Assembly (NCBI GenBank): GCA_026724425.1 | Contig: JAIUCV010000230.1 | Span: forward strand, 744,001-808,000 | Origin: Erythrophleum ivorense | Lineage: Eukaryota > Streptophyta > Magnoliopsida > Fabales > Fabaceae | Direction: 5' to 3' | Length of the DNA stretch: 64,000 bases | Part shown: piece after piece, positions 10,884 through 22,400 of the stretch | Layout of the letters: every line of letters starts with the position of its first letter | How positions within the stretch are numbered: position 1 is the first letter of the stretch | Translations under genes and position numbers: made by a program | Notes under the pieces: model-generated | The model's database searches: none | What the model saw: the letters and a program-made list of their open reading frames with translations, nothing else | What the model was told of the DNA's origin: nothing

Positions 10884-13800
10884 TCAGGGGAATATTTTGA
10901 GCAGAATTGTGTAGGGAATGTAGAGTTTGATTTAGACATTTCTCTTAATTTAGATTCAAAGGTATATTTTTAATGTGAAGTTAGATTTATACATTTATCT
11001 TAATGTTGGAGGAAGTTTCCAAGTTTTGGAGGAATGCTCTCGATAGCATTCGTTGTTTCTTGCTCGATGATGTTTTGGGGGCTAGAGATCCTCACCTTGT
11101 AGACTCTTTAGTTTTGTTTGCTCAAGGTTTCGGCCTCCTTGTTTTGCCAATATATATATATATATATATATAAGCTAACTTTTCTTTTCCTTTTTTTCCA
11201 ATTTCCTTAATCCACCTAAAGTATAGGATTCAATGCATATTCTAGGATAGGCATTATATCACTAAAGTAACATCTCCTCAATGTTCAATAGAATAAAAAA
11301 GTGGCAGCTGCTATTGCAGAGAGAGAAGAAAATGACACCAGGCCATCTAATAACTTATTTTGTACTATTTTCATCGATGAAAAATAAATGATTTCATATC
11401 ATACCTTGATAAATTAAGATAATTCAGCAGGATCAATTTCTCTTACCCATTATATCAACAAGTACATTGTTTTTCTTAGAAATAATTCTTCACTGTTTTT
11501 TCCCCCTTTCAAATCAATTCATTGTGAGATTTGGATAGTTCTATACTTTATATCCCAACGGAATTCCGTTGCTCCTACCACAATCCCTATCATACGACAA
11601 GTGGTGTTACACATTTGTGCACTGTGGGAAGATGGCTAAGTTTGTGGAGATGGAGGGCCCAACGATGGGGCATTGATGGCTGGTTCCTTATTAGGAATTG
11701 GGATTGATTACTTGGTGACTTGATATTAGATTTTGGTAGAAAGGAGGAAGAGCGATCATAGAATCTAATGGGCTCTGGAAATGGTTCATTTTTTGACACA
11801 CAAATTTTTCCTTTTAATTTTTAACTAGATACTTGAGAGTGAAACTTAATATAATTTTCATGGTAAAATAATTTTTTTGGGAGATATTCAAATCACATAA
11901 TTTTTTTATTTTAAAGAAATTAAGCTCTTTATTTTTAATCAAAGAAATTTATTCTACGGTCTTTTATAATAAAAGAATGAATTTTGGTTATATTTATTTT
12001 AACCAAAATATTCTATTTATTACTATAATATAATTTATTGCTATAATATAATAAATATTAAATATATTTTTAATTAATATAAAATATATATTTCAAAATT
12101 TGGAATAAATATTTTACCATTATAAAATTTATCTTTTTGTTTAAAACTTTACCATGCCTATTTTTCACTGTTACTTATTTTATGTTAAAAGTTGAGTTTA
12201 ATTTATTCTAAAATTATAAAACTTATGATAATGTTTATCTTTATTAATATATATTTAATAAAAATTAAATTATTGTCTTTAAATTTGTTGATCTTAAAAA
12301 TTATGTTGTAAATTGTATGTTCTTTTTTTCATAATTATTTTATTATAAAATGATTTTACAATATGCTAAATTTTAAAAAGTGACTATTTTATAGAAAAAA
12401 AAAATCTATATGCAATTCTTTATATCTTTATTATTAGGCTTTCCAATCAAAACATAAGAAATATATAATTTTTTAGTGATAATATAATAAGTATATAATT
12501 TTTGCAAATAATTGTATAATTTTTTTAATTAAATCATTAACATGTTATACTATTATTAAAAAATCATATATTTATCATATTTTCAATAAAAGAACCTAAT
12601 AGTAAAAATATATAAATTTAATCCTATTTTATATTGGCAAATACATTTTAATACGTGTTATTTATATATGTAACCAATATAAGGGCATTTTGTCAAAATA
12701 TATGTAATTGTAATTTATTTTTATTGCTAGAGAAATAAGTGTAGTGCATTTTTTAATCTCAAGAAGGAAAAGTATAATTTTTGAAAAACAAAAGGGAAAA
12801 GAAGAAGATGAAGAAAGCAATCTACTTTATAATTTATTATAGCTTAAAACACCTCTAACTTGTAAATCCAAACTAACAAAATTTGGTTGAAAAATTTTTT
12901 TCAACCCAAATCAATTCAACCTACAAACATATCTGTTTGATATTTATCACAATCCTTTCCCGATACCTTAGTTCCAGTGCGTTTAGTTTCTCTGTTGGTG
13001 CTATATTAGTATTGCTATTAATTTGGATTATCTAGTTCAATTTTTTTTATCTTTTTTAAAAGGAGCATAGCACAAAATAAAAATAATTTTTCAACTATAA
13101 ACTTTAAAACAAATGATGATTAAAATTTAACAAAAAATTAAAAAAAAATCTAGACTATCTATATTTCATCTAGACAGTCCAAATTAATTTAGCCCCAAGA
13201 GCAAAATTGTTTATAAGTATTTGACAATGAAATTTAGCATTTTAATTTAATATCTTAACTAGCCATTATAGTGAGAATGCCTTTAAAAATTATATATAAC
13301 CTTTTTAAAAATTGACAAGTACCAACTTGGCTAGCCAGGTCCAATTAACCCAAATGACGATGCAAGGTCCAAAAATTGAGCCTTACCACCCTCGATCCCG
13401 TATGGTTGAAGTAGGAGAGCCCACACAAAAGCACTATCCCATGGGGGACCATGTATGGACTATACAGTGGATAGAAACCAATACACTGCAAGGTTAAATA
13501 GTGTCCATGCAATGAGTCCATTTTTAAAAAGTACGAATATAAAAGGATGAGGTTTGGGTTTTTTTTAAAAGCCCTGAACTCGAGTCTGAGTTTGAGCTCA
13601 CTTGTATTATAATTATTTTTATATATTATTAATAAATGATATCATTAGAATATTTATTTATAACTATAGATATAAATAAAAAAGAATTATATAACATATA
13701 TGATTATTATTATTTTTACTTTTACTTATTATATAATATATTATTAGGAATAAATTATAATTCAAATAAAATAAATTATTAAGAGTAATATTATTAAAAA

Positions 13801-13943
13801 AATTATTATTTTGAGAGGTTTTATTATCTTTTTTATATATATTAAGTTATTTACTATCTTTTATATATATATATTTTAAGTTATTTAAACTTTTTGTAAT
13901 TTTTAATGAATTATTTAGAATTTAAAATAAGAATAAAAGTATG
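10884..13943. other. Intergenic, with the conserved 3' flank of the gene family
   Basis: No gene. The segments 11,380-11,500 and 11,560-11,790 are repeated after the RING exons of units B (25,690-26,260) and E (50,000-50,340), so the duplicated segment extends about 0.9 kb beyond the stop codon. A short (AT)n run lies at about 11,152-11,172. At 13,310-13,520 is a block repeated at 51,890-52,340 and 57,000-57,190, which lies upstream of the promoter copies. Confidence 0.65.
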
Positions 13944-15421
13944 CCTAACAAGGACTTTTTGACTCTAATATAGTAAAAAAATAAATAAATAACCTAAAAG
14001 TTGGACCGTCAAAACAATTCCCACAAATACTTAACATTTTTTTTAAATGGGTCGCAGCATCATTAATACCGCGACCCATATTTTAAAAATAAAAAAATTA
14101 AGAGAGTCGATATAAAAAAGTTTTTCTTATCTCAAAGCTGCAGTTAGGCGGAGGGGAGGACACAATACATAATACAACTGTTGGGGGTCTTTAATAATCA
14201 TATATTCAAATTTGTGTTTTATATACGGTGTGTCTCACCTAGTTGATACAAATTTAGCAAGAAACATGATAATTTGCAAATTTAAATGTTATTTATCTAC
14301 CGAATGTTATGAATTTATTCTTTAATTCATGTCTAAGTTAATATAGTATCAAATTTGGCCTTATATTTTAGATAAATTATTAGATATGTGGAAAAAATTA
14401 ATTTTTTTTTAAATCAAAAGATAACATTGTTTGTTTCTGAACTATAAAGGTCAAATTAAAACTTGTATAAAACTAAAAAGATCAAAAATATATTTAAGCC
14501 TTTCCTTCTTCTCATTCAAATATATAAGAAAAGTTTTAAAATTAATTTGATTTATTAAGTGACACCAATATTATTTCTTATGTTGATAATTATTAAGTTT
14601 ATATTCAACTTATAAATTATTTTATTTAATAAATTATAATATAGTAATCTAAAAATAAAGCATAACAATATAATATAAATTTTTCCAATTAAAATAATCC
14701 TTTTGTTACAGTAAAACGAAATCTCATTTGTGCCCTAATGATAAAATGAACTTACTTAGAATGTTTTACGTCAGAGTTATGATGTTAATGCATCAGGAGC
14801 TCATAATTTTTTTTAAATGGATTATTTTAATTATATAATATTTGAGAGATTAAATTAAAAAATTATATTTTTAAAGATCTAAACTAAAAATAATAATTTT
14901 TAAAAATTAAATTATTAATTTACTTTAATTTTTGTCAAAGTATAAATACCACGCTGGCATAGTGCATCCCCCTTCTCTGCTCCATGCCCCCCACTGTGAA
15001 TCACCACTTTCCCGAAGAGAGGGATTTCACTTTCCTTCCCTAATAATATAATATTAAACCCAAATAGATTTATAATACATATTTAAATTTATTAATATAA
15101 ATTATAAATTTACAAATATAGAGAGAAACACACTTAATAATCATATATTCAAATTTGTGTTGGGGCTCCTAATTATGCACTGCGTCTACCTAAATGCAGC
15201 TTTGAGGTGAAAAAGCATTTTTTATATATAGGAGGGTCGTGGCATTCCTGATGCCGTGACTCTCTTAATTTTTTTATTTTTAAAATATGAGTCGCGGTAT
15301 CAGTAATGCCGTGACCCATTTAAAAAGAAAATTTTAAGTATCTGCAAAAATTGTTTTGGCGGCCCAATTTTTAGGTTATTTATTTATTTTATTATATTAA
15401 AGTCAAAAAACCCCTAACAAG
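13944..15421. mobile_element. Non-autonomous Mutator-like element with long inverted repeats and 9-bp target duplication
   Basis: The element proper is 13,953-15,412 (1460 bp). It starts GACTTTTTGAC, and its right end read on the other strand starts GGTTTTTTGAC. The inverted similarity continues for roughly 280 bp: the phrase AACCTAAAA(G/A)TTGG(A/G)CCG is on the left strand near 13,992 and on the opposite strand near 15,370. Both sides are flanked by CCTAACAAG (13,944-13,952 and 15,413-15,421), a 9-bp target duplication typical of Mutator-like elements. The interior of about 0.9 kb has no long open frame, so it needs a transposase from elsewhere. Within each inverted arm are short palindromes with GTCGCGG...CCGCGAC-type stems. 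Confidence 0.8.
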
Positions 15422-15643
15422 TAATGAAATAAATATATATATATATAATATTTAAAACTAAAAAAATAAAATTATATAAAAAAAAGTTGGGCAAAACAGG
15501 TTACCCTGGACCCTACCCGGGCCCGGGCCTAAAAAAATTTGTAACTTTTTTATAAATCCAGCCCGTGATCAGGTCTACACCTGACCCACTACCTATCGTT
15601 GTCCTACCTAACAAAATTACCCTTATGCTTACGGGCTCTTGGC

Positions 15644-15650
15644 TATATAA
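15644..15650 (+). promoter_or_regulatory. Candidate TATA box of unit B
   Basis: TATATAA in the context GGCTATATAAG. The same box with the same surroundings recurs in unit F (52,584-52,590) and unit G (57,443-57,449), so this is a shared promoter. The ATG of unit B is about 590 bases downstream with several ATGs in between, so either the leader is spliced or another start site is used. Confidence 0.5.
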
Positions 15651-16232
15651 GTTTCGTCAACGATCCAACTATTTTTATTGTTCTCTGTTTTAGTCTCCAT
15701 TGCTAGTGCTCTATGCTGATTTAATAGTCAAAGTGCTTGGAAAGACTCTCAACCTCCCTTGAATGTGCATTGGAGCGTAACCACAACTTGAAGACTATTG
15801 TAGAGGACATCTTCTAGATAACTATTCATAAAATATATAAGAAAGACATGTATATATTTTTAAAAGAAAAGGATATTTGAATAAGTATTGCTAAATCCAT
15901 GGATCATCGAAGTATTTTACTATTAACAAATTCTCTCGGAACCAAAATTTCCTTTTGTGACTGCTGAGAAGAGAAACTCCAACCTGCCCTCCCCGCTCTA
16001 ACAAGTTGATAAATAATCTATTTTTTCTTTGTTGACTTGATCTTTTCCTGAACTTGTCTTCTTAGTGGGCTTAAAAAAAAAAAAGACATTTTGAAACTAT
16101 ATTCCTTTCACATCTAACAAGCACTAATCATTTATATATTCTGATTGTTCAGCTGGCTTGAACCCACCATATTTGAAGCTTTCTTTGTTTCTTTAGCTTC
16201 CCATAATTAAGAAAAAACATTAATATAATCAA

Positions 16233-16492
16233 ATGTTATTGTTCGGCCTGCTTGATGAGATACTCTTTCGAATTCAATGGATACTATACGAACTAAGTTG
16301 CCTCCTGGGATTCTTTTCTGCGATAGTGATAATTACCTTTGGGTTGCTTGTGCTCTTAGAGAAGAGAGTGCCGAAAGAGGTCAACCAGAGCTTGAAAGCA
16401 TCGGAGGAAGGCGGCGGCGGACACGGTGGATGCTCCTTCTGTGGCAAATTATGCACCCTAACGTGCGGTCGCTGCAACGCTGCTTCATATTG
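16233..16492 (+). CDS. Unit B exon 1: membrane segment and first half of MYND finger
   Basis: 86 codons plus two bases. Residues 21-42 are a run of Leu, Ile, Val, Phe and Gly flanked by Glu20 and by E-K-R, which fits a single membrane span. A Gly/His-rich hinge (residues 60-66) precedes C67-x2-C70-x7-C78-x2-C81, the first four MYND ligands. The last two bases are TG, and the next six read GCAAGT, a consensus GC-type donor. Splicing there joins TG to the C of exon 2 and creates Cys87, the fifth ligand. Using the GT four bases further (16,497) would put exon 2 out of frame. Copies of this exon, degraded, are in units F and G. Confidence 0.75.
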
Positions 16493-19400
16493 GCAAGTAA
16501 TCTCCTCAACTCACATTTTGTTTTTTTCAAGTAAGATAGAAACCAATGCACCGTGATCTTGTTATTTAGGGTAATTTAGGCTAATCTCTTTTAAATTATA
16601 CTTTGATATCTCTCTTATTTTAATAACTACACTGACCTCACTTGGTATTTCGACATGTATATTGCAGATATTTTTCATCTAAGTTTTTTTTTGGTAAAAA
16701 AACCTTAACTTTTTATAAAAACTGTGATTTTATTTATAATATGACAGTGAAGTTAATTAAGTTAAATTTTTTTTTGAGTGCACTTGGTGTATGGTGCACC
16801 AAATGAAATCAATAGTCAGGATTTAATTTATACAGGTAGAGTCCATATGTAGTATAAGTAGGGTACACATGTAGAGTAAATCTTAACCATTGAGTGTTGG
16901 TGCATGTAAGAATTGCTCATATTAATGTTTAGTTTGGAACTAAGATTTTATTTTAATACGAAAGTAAAGATAATTAAATTATTTTATTTTATTTTATTAT
17001 TTTTTTAGCAAGAAATGTTTATTATCTAAAAAGTTAATTCATAAAAAATAAATTAAAAGCGAATCAAGTGTAACTTTTAAAATAAGAAAGATATAAAATA
17101 TATTTTAATTAAATCTCAAGAGAAGATAGTATTATTTACTCTATTATTTAAGTCAACTCTTGTTGGGCATACTTTTAATTTAGCTAAAGTTATTTGCTTT
17201 AATTTGTTTGGAAATTAATGGGAGAATAAATTAGGGAGAGTATGTAGATTTTAAAGTTGTATATTATGTTCTTTGGAAACTACATAAAAAATGATAGAAA
17301 GAATGAAAATCAAGAGAATATTTCTAAACTTCCTTAGAATTAGAATTTATATATATATGCGCGCGCGCGCGCGCGCACACACACATATATATATATATAT
17401 ATATAATTTTATTATAACTTATCTAAACAATAGTTAGTCATGATTGAATAAGTAATATTAATTTTTTTTCTTTCTATCTTCATTCTCTTTATTTATATGA
17501 TATTCAAATAATAACAATAACAATAATAATAACGATAACATATATCTGTAATCTCTCATTTTCCTTCTCTTTATAATTTCTCATGAACTTTTGTCCACAT
17601 ATTATTCCCAAACGATATACACATCTGTTGTGTTTGTTGTTAATTTGTTGACTTTTATCATCAGCTCTGGGTTATGCCAACGTGAACATTGGATATCTGT
17701 GCATAAATATGAATGCGTTGAGAGAGAGACGAAAACAGATCATCAAAAGGTAAGGACTAATGCAACCATCATATAAATCTATCGTAATTGAATTACAACA
17801 AGTCATTACTTTAGTTTAATGAAAAGATTAGACTTAAATGTAATCTTCTATATCTTTGTTATTATGTTCTTTAATTAAAATATAATAAATATATAATTTT
17901 TTAATTAATACATGACAACTAGATAATTTAATTAAAAAATAATACACTTATTTATAAAAATTATATACATGTTATGTTATTATCAAAAAATTATGCATAT
18001 GTTACATTTTGATTGAGTAATCTGATAACAAAAATATAAAATATTATATATTAGTATTTTCCTTGATGAAATTATAGTTAAGGACATTCTTTCTTCGCGT
18101 TCAAAATTACACATATTGATGACTTTGAGATTTGCATGTAGGATGATGTTGGAGAGCAAGCCAGGGCCGATAAACAAACAACAATGCCTTACAACGATGG
18201 TGCTAGTTTTCCATTAAATACCTTTTCTGGTTATTACTAGCTCCACTTTACCTTTCTTTTAAAAATTTACTATATATGCCTGCCTTTTTCTCATCTCTGT
18301 CTCTGCTTTGGCTTGGCTGTTGTAGAAGAAGAAACCAGTAACCCCAAGCCTGTAATTGATAGTTATGAGGCATTAATTACTGAGGTATTACAGGTTTGGT
18401 GTTTTAGTTCTTCCTTTATTGGTTAATATAAATTTCTTACGGCATAGAGAAGACCATATTTTGTTATAAATTATTCAATATCTTTTTAAACAAGAGAATC
18501 CATTTCTCATATCCATCTTTTGGGTTTCCGGAAATTAAATGTTTTAGATTAAAAAGCTAAGCAAATAATTGAGTTAATGATAAGGAAAATGAAAGTGGTT
18601 GACAATTTAAAAACATTATGGACTAGATAATATAATTGATTAATTTAGTATTACAATGGTGGCTTTGAGAATCTGCAGGATAATTGATTAAATATTTATG
18701 ATGGTGGCGTTGATGTTTGCAGGATAGTTATTGCACAGTCAAAAATTGGTTTGGTCTTTCAATGGGAGAGTTTTCTTTGCTTTCGGGATCTTCTCCAGGT
18801 ATAGCTGCCACGTTATCCTTCTTTCAGAAGCTTTACCATGCATGTCCATTGTCCAAATTTTGGTTCCTTTTAAATTTTCCATTTCTTTCAATGTTTTTAA
18901 AATTAACCCAATTAATAATAAAAAAAAATTGTTGAGTCATGAGTCAATCGGTTCAATCACTTGAACCAATAATTAAACTAAATGACATCATAATTATAAA
19001 AAAAATTAGTATTTATAATAAATAGTGTGACCCAATATCGCAAGCCTTATTTTTGAGTAATAATTGAACCATTTGAGTTTGTCTCACGCAGCAAATTAGT
19101 GTAAACAAAACAAATTTCGAACGTAGAAATTTAAACTCAAAATTATGAAAAAAGTTTGTGATATTATTCGATAATATCAACAAAAAAGTAATCAATACTT
19201 ATTTTAAAAGTAGTGATGACCAATCCTAATAAGTCTCTTAATTAAATAAATAATAATAAAATTGTAGAAAATACTAATAAATTTGGAAATTTATTAAAAT
19301 AGCTCCAAATTGTGCTCATACAATAAATTTTGGACATGAAAACGGCCCCATCCAATAAAACCAGATTGCAGCAACGACGAGTTAGGAAAGAGCTTTTTGT

Positions 19401-22400
19401 TAATATACAGTATACCCTGTAACTCCGTTTAGATCAAAAGTTACGACTGTTTAACATACTCGTTTATAACTAATGAGCTTTTCATTTAAACTTCTGGTGC
19501 TCAACCCATTTTCTGGTGCTCAACCCATTCCAAAAAGTCATGTACTGGACATTCTAAGTCATTTTTATATTTTTAAAGCATTGATTTCTTCATTGACTGT
19601 TTGAATAATCCATTTCTTCTTGTTTGCTTGGATGGCAGGAGAAGGAACCACCAACCTCGAGCCTTGGATTCAAAGTTGTGAGGTATCACAAAACCATATA
19701 AGGAATCAAACTCCCGAACCAAATGACATCAAATGGGAGTTGATTTGGAAACTGCAGCTACCTGCCACACTCATTTCATTTTTGAGGTCAATATGTATGA
19801 ATGCTTTATCACTTGGGGACAAAGACACAAAAAGTAATATCAGAATAGATGGCAGATGCCCGTTTGGTTGCCCAGTAGCAGAAGACCCAGATCACCTCTT
19901 CATGAGATGTCCTTTTAGTCGTGCTGTGTGGTTTGGATCCACACTCAAGTTGAGAGTAGAAAATATTTCACCTGCTTCAATTCAATTATGGATTCTGTCT
20001 ATATTGGTGAGATCGCAACAAGATCAGACTGGAAATGTTAAAGCTTTTCTGGAATGGATTACCTGTGTCTGCTGGTGTATTTATGAACATAGGAATGCAG
20101 TTATCTTCCACCATGAACAACCGTCGCCAGTAAAGGTGTTGCATCATCTAAGTGCTCTTATGAAGAGAGTGAATAATATTCATCACAAGCCTGCTCAGCC
20201 CCCTGGTCCCAAGACTGTATTCAAAACCTCACCAAACTCACAGGTTAGGAACTACTTAGAATATTCAAGATTTGCTCAAAGGGTTTCATAGAATTCAGTG
20301 TGGCACCAGTTGGATATTTCGACTGGCTCTACTTAGCTTTCTCATGCTTAGGAGTAGTTTGTTAAGAATAGGATGAAGAATTTGATGAGTTTGCTTTTTT
20401 TTTGAAGTAGAATAAAACAAAAATTGAACTAAAGAGCCTTAATTCAAGCGGCACTTTTTTTGTACATACATGTTAAGGTTTCGATGTATGTGGGTTTAAT
20501 TTTTATCCTAATCCAGCTTTTTCCTCCTCCCAGGGTCTCATGACTCTTTTGTTAAAAAAATAAAAATGAAAAAAAAGAAGAAAGAAGAAGAAGAAGATAC
20601 AAGAAGTCAGCCAGGGCAATATCTAAGAAATAGTAGTTCAATGTTGTTTTAACTTGTATATGTTTGACTGTAGGAAGCCCATGAGCAGACTGATGAAGAA
20701 ATGGGGAAGTATCTTGAGGAAAAACTAGCAAAATCCTGGTAAGGTTTTCCATTGTTATTAATCTTCATGTTTAATTTATATGCATTAATACTTGTAAAAT
20801 AAAGAACAATCTAATTTATAGAAATATTTATTGCATTTCCATAATACTTAAAAATTGAGTGTTACTGTTACTTATATTTTGACCAATAGATCTTTTTGCC
20901 TAAAATTTAGAATCAAACTCAACCATTATCTGAAACTAGATTACATGACTTTGACTTAAAAAAAGTACATATCAATAATATTAATTGCTCAATACTATAG
21001 GAGTATCGCAAATGAACTCCCAATTTACAAATGGTTTGTTATACTAGTATTCATCTTTTCCTATTCTCACATTTGGTTAAGACAATAAAAATTTTCCAAA
21101 AAAAATTATTTGTGTATTTTTATGAAAGATAGTAGCACTAAAAATTCATGGATGAGAGATTCCCGTAATCTTTGAAAGCCTGACATTTTCCTAAGCCTCC
21201 AAGTACTTCAAATAACACCATATTTAATATCAGTAAATATATCAAACATATATAGGCATTTTGAATGTTTATTAATATCTAAGATACTATAATGACGTAC
21301 CACACGACTCTTTACTATATTCTTTTTTCTTGGATTATTGCCAGGAATGAAACTGTACTGCCAAAATCAACTAGCAACAAGTGGGCAACGCGAACAAGTT
21401 TTGTTAGCAGAGGACTTGAAACCTTCATGGAAGCATCTGATGAACCCCAGGTGATTATAACACATAGGCATGTCTCAAATTACAAAGGTGTTTGTGAGCA
21501 TGAAATGGAATTGATATCAAATGGCAAGAAACAAATTAAGTTCATAATTGTGACAAGATCAGCTAATATTTGAATCTTCATATTCGTATATTAATATATG
21601 AGGTCTAGTTTAACCACCTCACAGGTGCAAAGGAAGCAAGAGTTAGAGAGAGGAGCAAACAAGATGAACATGTCCAAATGTTGGGAGTCCATTTTCAGTT
21701 ACTTTACTAAAATGTTCCATTCATTGATTTCATTGTGTTAAGAACCATTTTAACTTGAAAACTTAAACTATTAAGTGATTATGAACATTTTTATTATTAT
21801 TCTTAACACACCATTTCACACAATAGCTCTTTAAGTTTGAAACATGAATAAAACAGAAAGAGATGGGAGGTGATAAGAATTGAACTCTAGACCAATTGAT
21901 TATAGATGCTTTGAAACTATACTAAGGAGCATTAGAACTCAAAATCTTAAACTATTAAGAAAAGGTTCGTAAATAATTTTATTACGATCTATATAGATTA
22001 TAAAGAAATAAGTAAATGTTCATTAGGAAGAAAAATTCTATGATATCTATATTGTATAGATATCCTCCTTAGTTGATAATGATATAGATCATTGGATGAA
22101 GACATCCAAGTTTATAGCTAACCAAGCAGGTTCACAAAAGTTACATTTTAGATACCAAAGAGTTGCATCATTAGAAATTGTTCATTGTTTGTTTGGAGCA
22201 AATTTACCCCGACCATAATCCCACCTTACACTACAAAAATTATGCAAATCAGCAAGAGAGGCAATTCCCCACTAATCTATGATTAACGCAGACTAGCAAA
22301 AGAATAATTCTATTGTTATTTCACAATTTCTTGTAGTGTTAACATATTATGCCAATGTTCAAGAAATTAATTTTTCATAAGCAATTTGTTAATTTGCAGT

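Noticed and set aside
13312..13497. Open frame of 61 codons
   Set aside because: Its two relatives (near 52,200 and 57,050) are frameshifted, so the similarity is of non-coding flank sequence.
14200..14510. Possible second MITE ending in ATATATTTAAGCC near 14,497, like the one at 28,920
   Set aside because: Only the right end is convincing; the left end could not be found inside the Mutator-like element.
16277..16534. Alternative open frame of 85 codons overlapping exon 1 of unit B
   Set aside because: A shadow frame; only the frame from 16,233 gives the hydrophobic segment and MYND Cys pattern.
19493..19530. Direct repeat of TTCTGGTGCTCAACCCA
   Set aside because: Only two copies of 17 bases; likely slippage, with no further structure.
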